The notes under the pieces are model-generated. The model worked only from the letters and a program-made list of their open reading frames with translations, ran no database searches and was not told the DNA's origin. A stretch of 64,000 nt of DNA from Owenia fusiformis (Eukaryota; Annelida; Polychaeta; Sabellida; Oweniidae), in contig CAIIXF020000001.1 in NCBI GenBank assembly GCA_903813345.2, forward strand, positions 41,819,366 to 41,883,365, in the 5' to 3' direction. Shown here in pieces: positions 11,745 through 22,700 of this stretch. Position 1 is the stretch's first letter; every line of letters begins with the position of its first letter. The translations under genes were made by a program, and so were the position numbers.

Positions 11745-12115
11745 AGGTGTGATGATGAAAACGTTTCATTTTTAAACCTTCTATGACCTAAGTTTACTTT
11801 ATTTCGCGTAGCTATTTGCGTGACCTGAAAGTTCTAAATCAAACTAATTCTACAAATTTGTTTTTACACCCGCACTCTAAATAAAACAATGACACCATCA
11901 TAAGTATTCTTCTTTGTCATTGCTTTAATAGTCAGTATACCGAGTATAATCAATAAAAGATTCTACAATGAACAACAAAATTTGGAAACGGGTATTCTAG
12001 ATTTGCTTTCAAACCTCTGAACAGATTGACCTAGATAACAGCGACGCATCTTCTTTGGTCTACTGCTCAGTTGTTTGTGGGTTTTCAACGTAACTCTATA
12101 ATGTAATTTTTATTC
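11745..12115 (+). repeat. Dispersed repeat, copy A of an inverted pair
   Basis: This segment includes AACAATGACACCATCATAAG and ATAGTCAGTATACCGAGTAT. It matches 27470-27745 in reverse complement with moderate divergence. The two copies are about 15.5 kb apart, the second one inside the last long intron of the EB1 gene. Confidence 0.6.
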
Positions 12116-12924
12116 AATTGTTGCATCGATGTTGCAGTTTGTAGTGCGGTAAGATTGGCATGAAAGTGTCGCTTAGAGAACATATGAAATGTAATGCGAG
12201 ATTTAGAAACTGAGTGTCTTAAACCAGTATTTTAATTTTGAAAGATCAATCTTTAATTTTGCGGCAGTTCAATGGAGAGATTGTTAGATCAACAAAAATT
12301 CTATGTTTGCAACATTTGTTTATTCTACCTGAGTAAAACACAGATGAAAGTGACTGACATTAGACTTCATTTTAATCATTAAATATATGTATGACCGCCA
12401 TTATCGAATTCGGACAGTCATTATTCACTGACTGGCATTTTCCTCATTTATCTTAATACATGGGCTAATACTGTTGGGACCTCAATATGGAGTCTGGTTT
12501 GGTTAAAGGTCAATGTAATATTCATTTTGGTTGAAATGGTCTATAGCAATGCTGGAAATATGCCATGTTGGGTCGATTATTGGACCTTTATAATTATTAA
12601 TGTTGGCTGATAATGTAATTTCCTGTGAGAATTTGTTCTTGTTAACAAGACTGGACTGCCAGAAACTATTGCAATATTCCATGCTTTGCTTATGGATATC
12701 ATAATGATTAACCATGTCATCTCGCATATCTCCGGCTCCATTGTGTGTTGTGTTTTGAATATAAGTTGATAGAAAATCTATCAGCTTCTACTTCAACAAA
12801 AAAAAAAATTTTGTGGACACTGTTTAGCGCTCAACGTTCGGCATCAGTAACGAATAGCAGGTGACATTTTGCATGTAATGCCTGGTTATATTTTTATTTT
12901 GTTCTGCAATAAAAACGTTCTTCC

Positions 12925-13520
12925 TTACTCACTTCGAGAGCCATGTTAGATTTTGAAACTTATGGCTCTCAAACGGGAAAGTGAACAGCTGATCAATAGT
13001 GACCTTTGAAATCGAATTAAGTCGATCAGCAGCTTACTTTTGGTCTCTAATTGTGTCTTACATTAGTATCATCAATCCTTGTAAGTATTGGAGCACTGGA
13101 GTACTTCTTTTTCGATCAAGACTTGTAAATTGTTCATCGAGTGAAAGTTTTTAGACCTATTTCCAATAGGGCGGTTCGCTAGGAGCGAGATACGCAACGA
13201 ACGAAATGAATTTTGAGAATTAGTTAGGTTCGGACAACCTCCGGAGATTTACGAAAATGTCCGAGCAGAAAACGCCATATTGGAATTTGGCAGTAAAACG
13301 ATTCACTCGACTAACAATTACAAGTCTTGATCGAAAAAGAAGTACTCCAGCGCTCCAATACTTACAAGGAATGATGATACTGATGTAAGACACAGTTAGA
13401 GACCAAAAGTAAGCCGCTGATCGACTTAATTCGATTTCAAAGGTCACAATCAATCAGCTGTCCAAATGCTCCGTGGGAAAGCTATTATATCAAAATCCAA
13501 ATAGCTTTCGCAGGAAGTAA
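12925..13520. mobile_element. Foldback MITE, hAT-like, 8 bp target duplication GTTCTTCC
   Basis: GTTCTTCC flanks the element at 12917-12924 and 13521-13528. Ends are TTACTCACTTCGAGAGCC and the inverse ending in AAGTAA. Arms pair around GATCAGCAGCTTACTTTTGG. It is the same family as 4078-4636. It lies about 230 bp upstream of the EB1 start codon, in the 5' untranslated or promoter region. Confidence 0.8.
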
Positions 13521-13737
13521 GTTCTTCCCACATTGAAGTTACCTCTCCTCAAATTCCTAAACCCCAGATTTGTTTTCAACAATTCAATGTGCCTTTAATA
13601 AGTCCTACAATGCTACACTAACAATTGCAAAACTTGCAATGTTGCGCGGAAAATTACATAATACTAACATGTTTCATTTTAAATTGAAAGATGTAATATA
13701 AAATTGAGATTGACCCTAATCGATAAATTGTTTTTAG

Positions 13738-13753
13738 ATCAGAACATATCAAG
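13738..13753 (+). other. Probable 5' untranslated part of the first coding exon of EB1, with upstream acceptor
   Basis: A T-rich tract and AG at 13736-13737 precede 16 nt leading to the ATG. This reads like a 3' splice site, implying a non-coding exon further upstream that I cannot place. Confidence 0.5.
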
Positions 13754-16700
13754 ATGGCAGTGAATGTGTTCAGTACCAATGCTACAACAGAGAACCTGAG
13801 CAGACATGAAATCTTAGCCTGGGTGAATGATTCCCTAGATGCCAGCTTTGGAAAGATAGAAGAACTGTCTTCTGGTATGTATCATTCATATTTCATTAGA
13901 GGGGGGAAGTGTTCCAGTGGCCTGGAGCCAGAAATGTCAAGATAATCTGATCTCAAGTTTTGAAAAAAGGTTTTTGTTCCCTATGACTATTACTCGCTCA
14001 GTAGCACACTTTTATCTCACCACCAAAGGTGGTAATATTCATGTGGATGGTGTTTGGCAGTTGGTGGTCAGCGTCTGTAACAAATGGCAAGTGGTTATAT
14101 TTTACGTGTTAATGTCTTGTTCAACTTAACTATAACCAAATACTGAAACATCTCGGCCATATTTTCAAAATAGTTATTGAAGTCACGTGTGTATATGCTC
14201 CTACCATAAGAATCGTATACATCTAAAAAAAAATTATTTGAGAGCAAAATTAGCTTTACTTTTTGAACAACCTCACCTTGTATATTTTAGAAAGATGTAT
14301 TTCTCTGTTACAGGTGCACCGTACTGTCAATTCATGGACTGCCTATTTGAAAGTATGTATTTTTGATTTCTTCCATAAGGCCATACAAAGTAGATTCTTT
14401 GTTTTGCGTCCCCTTGCTTGCACAATTTTGAGTAAATAAGAAAAACAGGCACATCCAACATGTCCAAATAGCAATCAGAAGGGTCTGAAAGTACCATCGC
14501 ATTTCGTTCAATCAGAATCAGACGAAATGGTGGATAATTTGATGTGCGTCAAAATTGAAAGTGTTATAATTACTTTGGCATACATTATGTATTTTCTTAT
14601 TTTTTACCCTTGAATAATACCTATGTTTAAATATATTTTATAAAATGTATAGATATGTGTTTGTAATCACTGCAAATTGGTATGTCATCCCTTTTAATGT
14701 CCATAAAATGTATACATTTCTCAGCAAACAAGTTTGTGTTTTTGCTTGAGTTTGTGTTTGTTTTCCTTGTATCTTTGCATGATTTGGATTTAGCCAGGAC
14801 GCAAAACAAAGAATCTACTTCTTATGGCTTAATACAATAAATCCCTATTCAGGTTTCCATGTTATATACAAGCTGTGTTCTTCATAGGGTTGCAACAGTC
14901 GAAGAACAGTTGGGAAATCTAAGCTCATTTTTCCATAAAAATTGTCTCAAAATGGCTAAACAGGGAATTCTAGAATTCAGAAATTTTGAAATAAGTGAAA
15001 ATTTGAAAATTGTACCTATAGCTGAAGATAAAATGAGAAAAAGCATCAGTAATATGAAACTACCAATTTTAATTTTTCACTATGAGATGAGAACAACAAT
15101 TATTTTGTCAGGTAGTTCCAACACTTGAATCAGAAAAGTCAGGAAATTTTGATTTGAAATTTCTGTGGCAACCCTGTTCATGCTTACATATTGCTGACAT
15201 AAATAGAGGTTATTTAATGGAAGAGAATATGAATATGAATATGAATTTTATTCATATTCTATGCATCTCGACCGTCAATGACCTATTTATTCCATAATAT
15301 TTTTTGTGAAATTTATTATCCCATCGAACGAAGTTCGGAGGGATATAGGGAACGCCTCCGTCTGTCCGTCCGTACGTACGTCCGTCCGTCCGTCCGGGCA
15401 ATAACTCAAATACCGTTGGCCCGATTTTGTTCATATTTTGTACACATATACCCAATGGGGATAGAAGTTCTGCTCGAAAATGGATTTTCAAAATGGCCAC
15501 TCATTTAAAAATGGCGGCCATTTTAGTGCCAATTTTACAGTTTTTTAGGTACTGCATATAAAACTGTAATAGCAATATGTTTTAAATGTAAAAAAGTTAT
15601 ATAGTACATTGATTAAGCTAGAAATGTAAATACAGAAGAAATACATGGCAGCCATCTTGAAAAATGGCTGCCTTTGCACGTCCTTTTACAATTTTTGCTG
15701 TAACTTGAAAGATAGTAGAGCGATTTTGTTCAGATTTGATATGTGAATACTTATGAACCTTGCACACTGTCTCATGACACTTCGCATAGAAGGTGGCGAT
15801 TTTAAAAAATGGCCGTCATTTTTACATTTTTTGCTACAACTCCAAAAGTATTGGAGTGATTTTGTTCATATTTTATATGTGAATACTTTTAACATGGCAC
15901 ATTGTCTAATAAAACTTTGGGGAGTAGTGGGCCCTTTTGAAAAATGGCCACCATTTTTATGTGTGTTATTTTACATTTTTATTATAATTCAAAAAGTAAT
16001 AGAGCGATTTTGTTCATATTCGATATGTGAATACTCGTAAGGATTGCATACTGTCTTATGACATTTTGGGTAGTTGGCGCCGGCGGCCATTTTAAGAAAT
16101 GGCCAGCATTTACATGTATGCGTGGGCGATTTTTTAAAAATTTTATATGTGGCTACTTAAAAGCATATTACTTCTTCTGATGACAACTGGGCTAGTGAGC
16201 AACCATTTTGAAAATGGTGGCCTTTCTTATGTGTGTTATTTTACGATATTTGCTATATATTTTGTTTGTAAAATGCCAGCCATTTCTGTTCGATGGGATT
16301 CGCTACGCTTTGGCGTTGCCGTTGTTCTGGTTCATTTTGTCATCACCCAATGATGGTGACATAAAACGATACAATTTGATTCAACATATAATGTTTTCCA
16401 TTTTTATAAACAAGTTTTTAAAATAGATTGAAAAATGTAAAAAATCCCCTGGAATAGTTCTGATACAGGATCTGATACAGGATTTTGGCTGATATGGGAT
16501 ATGATGCCGGATTTTTTGAATATCAATTCTATTCCCTGTTTATATCCCAAAGAAAACATGTTATTATCACTGCTACCCACCTAGTTACACAGACGTATCG
16601 TCAGTGTATCATGGCTGAACTACTTCCGGGATTTGAATTTGGTAAGATATTTTTATTTCTCGATTTACATCTACTTATAAGTCACGATGTGGATTATAAT

Positions 16701-19700
16701 TTGGCTCGAAGTTATGGGAGATAGTCTAGTTTGAGAATGTGTCAATGGTTTTAGGCTTGGTATGTTAACGAAGACGCATTTCACATATTTAGTCCCTCGC
16801 TTTTTTTACACTGACGATCGGCATTAATATTGCCAATATTACACTGATATTGGTCGTTCGTTAGTGTAACAAAAGCGAGGGACTAAATACGTGAATTGTG
16901 TCTTCGTTAACATATAAAACCTAAAACCATCGACACATTCTCAAACTAGACTATCTTCCTTAACTTCGAGCCAAATTATTATCCACAACGTGACTTATAA
17001 GTAGGTGTAAATCGGGAAATGAAAAAATCTTACCGAAACCTAGTCCCGGAAGTAGTTCCGCCATGATACACTGACGATACGTCTGTGTAACTAGGTGGGT
17101 AGCAGTGATTATGGAATAAAAGTTGTATTAGCTGATATGTTTATGTTTATGTCCCTTTGTTTCCTCCCTATTAATAGTACAGGCTAGGGACATTCCAGTG
17201 AGGCCTCTTTCTATGACATACCCCCGCACCCGGTATAACAAGACGTATGTGGTACCATTTTGTTCGGTATGATGTGAAGTTTTCAGAAACCAATTTTGAC
17301 ATTTTCAAATATGGGTCAGATTCCAGATAATTAGCGTAATGTTACATAATTTATTGTTTTCTATGTTTTTATAATTTCAAGGTTTAAAACAGCTATGGTT
17401 AGGTTTTTATCAAAGTATAACAACAGATAATGGTGGTAATGCTTTCAGAAAAAATTGATGACAAAATTTTAAGAAATTTAAAATCAATATTAATCATAAT
17501 TATGTAATTATTATGTAATAATGTTAAAAAATTTGAAATTAGACGTTGCAAGACACGCAATAAACTGGTTAAACTTCACCAAATACAAAAAATGAATAAA
17601 AGGATGTGATAGCACAATTTTATTTCCACAATAACATAATTAATATGAGGATATAATATTATGTAATATATACAGACTTATAGATTTTCAGTATCTGTTT
17701 GCCATACAGTAATTGTTTTATCAGAGTCACTATGCAGAGCTTATGGCCATCCAGATAGGATGGTCTTGCTGAATGCATTCAACAAAAGGTTATGTGTAGC
17801 TAGTTTATTTAATACTTTGTTATCCCACCAAATGAAGGGAGGGATATAGAAAAGCCACCCGTCTGTCCGTAAGTATGTTTGGATGATTACATAAATACCG
17901 ATTGACATATTTGATTCAAATTTTAATCTCAGTGGTATTGAGAAACCTGCCGATGATGGAAATATTGGTTTTATTAGTGGATGCTGCAATCCATAACTTT
18001 GATCAAATCGAAGACACTATTGATGGGAAGGGATCAACACATCCTATGTCCATGGTCTTGTATAAACGATCAGAAAATAATAATGATAACAAGGAGCAGA
18101 ACAGAAAAACAAGACTTCTCTGGAAGACACAGATATATGTAACTATGGAAACCAAAGGTTGATGAGTTAAACCAAAAGTGACACCAACACCGAATCCCAT
18201 TTCATCAAAAGAAAATATAGAAATGATGACAAAGTCCAGTTCATACCACAGTACAATCAAATCTGACCTGATGTGGAGACTTGTGAGGCATATGAGACAA
18301 TCAGAAGGCAGAAAGAAGGCCATTTACAGGATGGTAAAAAAAAACTTACACCATTTTTCTCATATCTTTGTCATTTTAAGAACTGATATTTTACACATTT
18401 GTACATATTAATTCAATTTCCTACCAGCCCACTATATTTCATGACCATCAGATTGATAGTCACAATGTTACAGCACTTTAAAGAACATGCCCCAGTGGCC
18501 ACTATTGTGCTGTCAGCAAACCTGCACATGTAGTCCAAAATGTCTCTACTTGTGGGGAAACGGCAACGATAAAGTGTATTAGAATGACCTCAGGACAATT
18601 GCAGACCTCAAAAGTAAGATCATTAGTGTCATTCAGGCCATATCTGCTGAAGAATGTATTTGGATCATAGACAACTGTGCAGGTTTGACAACAGCGTGAT
18701 AATGCCCAAACCTGAAGCATGTTGTTTAAAGTGCTGTTGTATGATAGTGAATGATGTACAAATGTGTGAAATATGAGAGAGTAATATTTTAAAATGACAA
18801 AGATATGAGGAAAATGCAAGGTTTCCATTTTTTGACCACCCTGTACAACAAAGCACAAAAGAACCATCCATCTCGTGTATAGAATATGACAATGAATTGG
18901 AAATATGCACTTGACAGCAACCCTAGCCTTATTTCCAGGATTGTTTTTTTTGTTTTTTTTATTAAGTTATTCATTTGTACAAAGAATACAATACAAAAAT
19001 ACAGTGTGAGTGGCTGTGCTTTTAGCATTATTAGCCACGTCCAGGATTGTTAAACTGTATAGTGAATCGAGATGGCAAGTGAAGCATGTTTCTGGCTGAT
19101 GTTTAAGTCTGCAGAAGATTTTTGTTAAAATCTGTAAGAAAACCAGGTCTATCAGGGAGGTGGTAAAGTCACATTGTCACATCGCCAGCGACTATGCAGA
19201 ATCTGTTAGAAATCTGTACATTCAACACAAAAACCTCTTGAAGAATGCCAACCAAAGCGAGTCGAAAAGGATGAAGATGATGTGCGCAAGATATGTAGTC
19301 TTGTAGGTCCAAATTATAGATGGTGTCTTAGGAATGGTAAAATAAGGCAAATCTTGCTCATTTGAAAAAAGTGATGAATCAATCATCTTAGCTGGACGTT
19401 TTCAAAAAAGGGTGAAGGCTAATGACCATAACAACAACTGGCTTTTACAGTGCAGAGTAAGAGAGTATACATGGAAGCATGTCTTGATGAGGCAGATACT
19501 CTAATGATTTACCATGCAATACAAATGTCAAAGACAGTTAAGTAAGAATAAGAGAAATACCGTAGTTCGATGCAGTGATGCTGATGCGTTGGTCATGTTT
19601 TTGTACTACTACCACACAGTTCTTTACATCGTCACATGAGATATTCATGCACGGTGGCCATGGGTCAAAGCAGCGCATCATCAATTCACAGAATATGAGA

Positions 19701-22700
19701 AAACTTGGTGAAAAGTTTTGCAAATCATTATCAGCAGCTCACACCCTTATAGGATGTGACACTACCTGTTCATTTGCTAAAATTGGGGATATATTACACA
19801 AAATTAATCAAGAACATTGATCACCTCACCTCTTCTACCAGCACATCTCCAATGTCAAATCTGGACAAAGTGCTCACACAGCAAAGCCCAAACTTTGGAA
19901 ACCAGAAGGCAACGAATGCTACTTTATTGATGGAAGTCTGGTTCCTAAGATGATTTTGAGAGCATCCGCCCCATTGAATTAAATAAGGCATCTTACCCAA
20001 ATCTATTGTAAAGATGGATTTCGCACTAATCAGGCTTGTAGATGCCTACTTGCAGGATTGTTGCGCATGTCTATCTGTTCCTGTGAGGTGGGTATTTGCC
20101 AAAACACAATAATGGTTGAGGAAAAACCATATCCAGATGTTTAGAATAAAGATGTTTGAAATAATCATATCATCATATTATATAATGATTCTATTGAAAG
20201 ATGTAAGCCCTTATATGTATATGATATTTATCATGTTTAAAATGATCAAAACAGTTACCTGATTTTTATATGCATGAATATTTGGATAAGTATATCTGAT
20301 TAAATATTTAATGATATTATCATTGTGTCTTAATACACCGTTCAAGTACTGTTATTTGCTGCTACATATACATGGCATATATTGTTTACAATGAGATTAA
20401 GTCTTTTTTATAAAGGTTTGTACTCATAATAAGATATTATTGCTTGAATTGGTTTAGCACATGACGTTTATATCATTTAGAACAAAAATTATGTTATCTT
20501 AAAAACGAAAACAATTCAAATTGTAATTTTACTCATAAAACAATGGAAATTATGTAATAATTACAAAATTCTGAGTCAAAAGTATTTTTGATAATTATCA
20601 AAATTTATTTTAAAGTATATACACAATTAATATTTGTTTAGCTCATGATTTGTTTTCATTATTTCCTTTAAAAATGCTTTACAAAAAAGTCTATGTCATA
20701 ATAATAGATTACATAACATTATGTCGTATTTATCGAATCTGACCCATATTTCAATCTGTCAAAATTGGTTTTCGCAATGTACTCAACAAGATGAACAATT
20801 TGATACCCATGACGACTTGTTATACTGGGTGCGGGGGTCAAGTTGATATTTGGCTCATAGGTAGCCTGCACTATAAGGTGAGCATAGAACATTAATAATC
20901 CAGCTAGACCACCAATGATTAAATAAAGTTTTTGAAAAGGGGGTATTAAATAATAATTTTACATTTATCATACAGAAAAGTAACATTTCCGTAAACATAA
21001 ACATATCGCAAGGATATTGAAAGGTTACATTATTCTGCTTCTATGAGTTAAAAAGTTTTATCATCATTGGCAATAATGTAGCATTTTAGAATGGACCCAG
21101 TTGGATGTACACTAAAACCTGTGTACAGTGAGCACCTATGGAGCCACAATAATGTGTTCAATGTAGGTAGGTGTTCACTACATAGAGGGTAATTTATACA
21201 AAAGTCAGTGGAGTATGTGCAGAGGAAGGGTGTCCACTAGAGACTAGTGTTCACTACAGAGAGGGCAATTTATACAGAAGTCAGTAGAGTATGTGCAGAG
21301 GAAGAGTGTTTATTAGACAGGTGTTCACGAGAGAGAGCTTTCAACCCAGCAACAGGCAATAAGAATATCCATTCAATTGGAGCTGTTATACAACCATTTT
21401 AGTCCCTGGATGATTGGAGCCCAAAGACCTTTTGGTCTTCCCTTCACTGTAACCAGATGAACTGTCTGACATATTTACATATTTGAATGTTTCACTGTTG
21501 TTCATTGTTGTATCTATGAATTGCGATTTATTTCTAGATTGTATGCCTGTGAAGAAAGTAAAGTTCAACACCAAATTGGAGCATGAAAAGTTAAATAATT
21601 TCAAGTTACTACAAACTTCTTTTAAGAAAATGGGTGTTGATAAGGTAAAAACTTCTGTTAACTCGTGATGAGATCATAATACCAATGTATACACTCATGG
21701 ACTGAAATATAAAATTGGGAAAGCCTTTTTTGAACGAGAGTATTCAAGTCGCCACCAGAACGTTGTGGCATATTGTTATAGCCAGTATTTTTTGTGACAG
21801 GTCCTTGGCATCCCTAGTCAGCATTTATGAAGTAACAGCATCCGTAACAAATTGTCACACTTTTGTTGAAATAATTAACCAGATCCTGACATTTTGTCAT
21901 CTAAACTTAGTCTTATTAAAATATTGGTATATAGTTTGTTTTGATGTCATGAGATATTTCATATGCTAAATATTTATATAAGCTATCATTCTAAATTCTT
22001 CGTCAACAAACTGTAAGAGCTGAATATGCTTCTACCCAGTCCACATGTGAACATTAGTTTTATGAGCTTACCAGAACAGGGTCACAGGTGAGACGAGCCA
22101 GTCGAGGGTTAGACCACTGAGTCACATGTCTTGAGTGAGAGATCAGTGAGTCCCTAATTCGGACTGTTGAGTCAGAGGTCAGCTAATATGTGTACTTGGT
22201 TTCAGGAATTAATGAAAAAAATTGATAGAATTTGATACTTAGTTCCTGCAGCTAAGTGTCATATATGTGAAACTGAACAATACAGCTTGCTCTGAAAGCC
22301 CCCCCCCCTCTCTTATCTGTTTACTAACTCAACCCTCTGAGTCAGAACAAGATATTTCAGATCTTTAAAACGAGAAAATTACACAAAATATCTTGTTGTG
22401 ATTCTTACTGAGAGCAAACTGTATCCCATGCCAGTTATTTGTGATCTCTGAAGAACTTTCTAGAACCCCTGTAGTAATTAGATTGAAGAATGTATATGGC
22501 TATTTGACATTTTTGTTTATATTATACATGTACATGTTTTATGTACAGAGTGTGCTTGTGTGTATCGTCCTGTCTCATGTGGAAGTGCACATGCATAGAG
22601 GAATTTTTGTGCATTATATTTAGTTGTGGGTTCTATTAGTATGAGGAGGTCATAATTGTAACAATGGCATAATTTTATAATTCTAATTTTTGCAGTACAT

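Larger units (their letters stand above)
17171..20877 (+). mobile_element. Decayed 3.7 kb DNA transposon with long inverted ends and nuclease-like coding remnants
   Basis: Inverted ends: ACCCCCGCACCCGGTATAAC near 17220 against its reverse complement near 20830, continuing inward for over 100 bp (ATGGGTCAGATTC) and outward to GTACAGGCTA. Plus-strand remnants in different frames read [28 protein letters not shown] and [20 protein letters not shown] (19480-19790). These resemble acidic and GCD motifs of XPG-like nucleases as found in Academ-type transposons; that assignment is from memory and tentative. Frameshifts and stops show it is dead. A GTCC repeat (17820) and a mariner MITE (18327-18843) have inserted into it. 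It lies in the long EB1 intron before exon 3a. Confidence 0.55.

Noticed and set aside
15359..15397. GTCC/GTAC run as a possible CRISPR or regulatory array
   Set aside because: It is a simple microsatellite within a dispersed eukaryotic repeat.
18003..18323. 106-codon minus-strand ORF in the decayed transposon
   Set aside because: It is antisense to plus-strand remnants that fit the rest of the element better, and is a chance open frame.
21386..21604. Minus-strand ORF over EB1 exon 3a
   Set aside because: Shadow of the plus-strand exon; the same holds for 22904-23149 over exon 3b.
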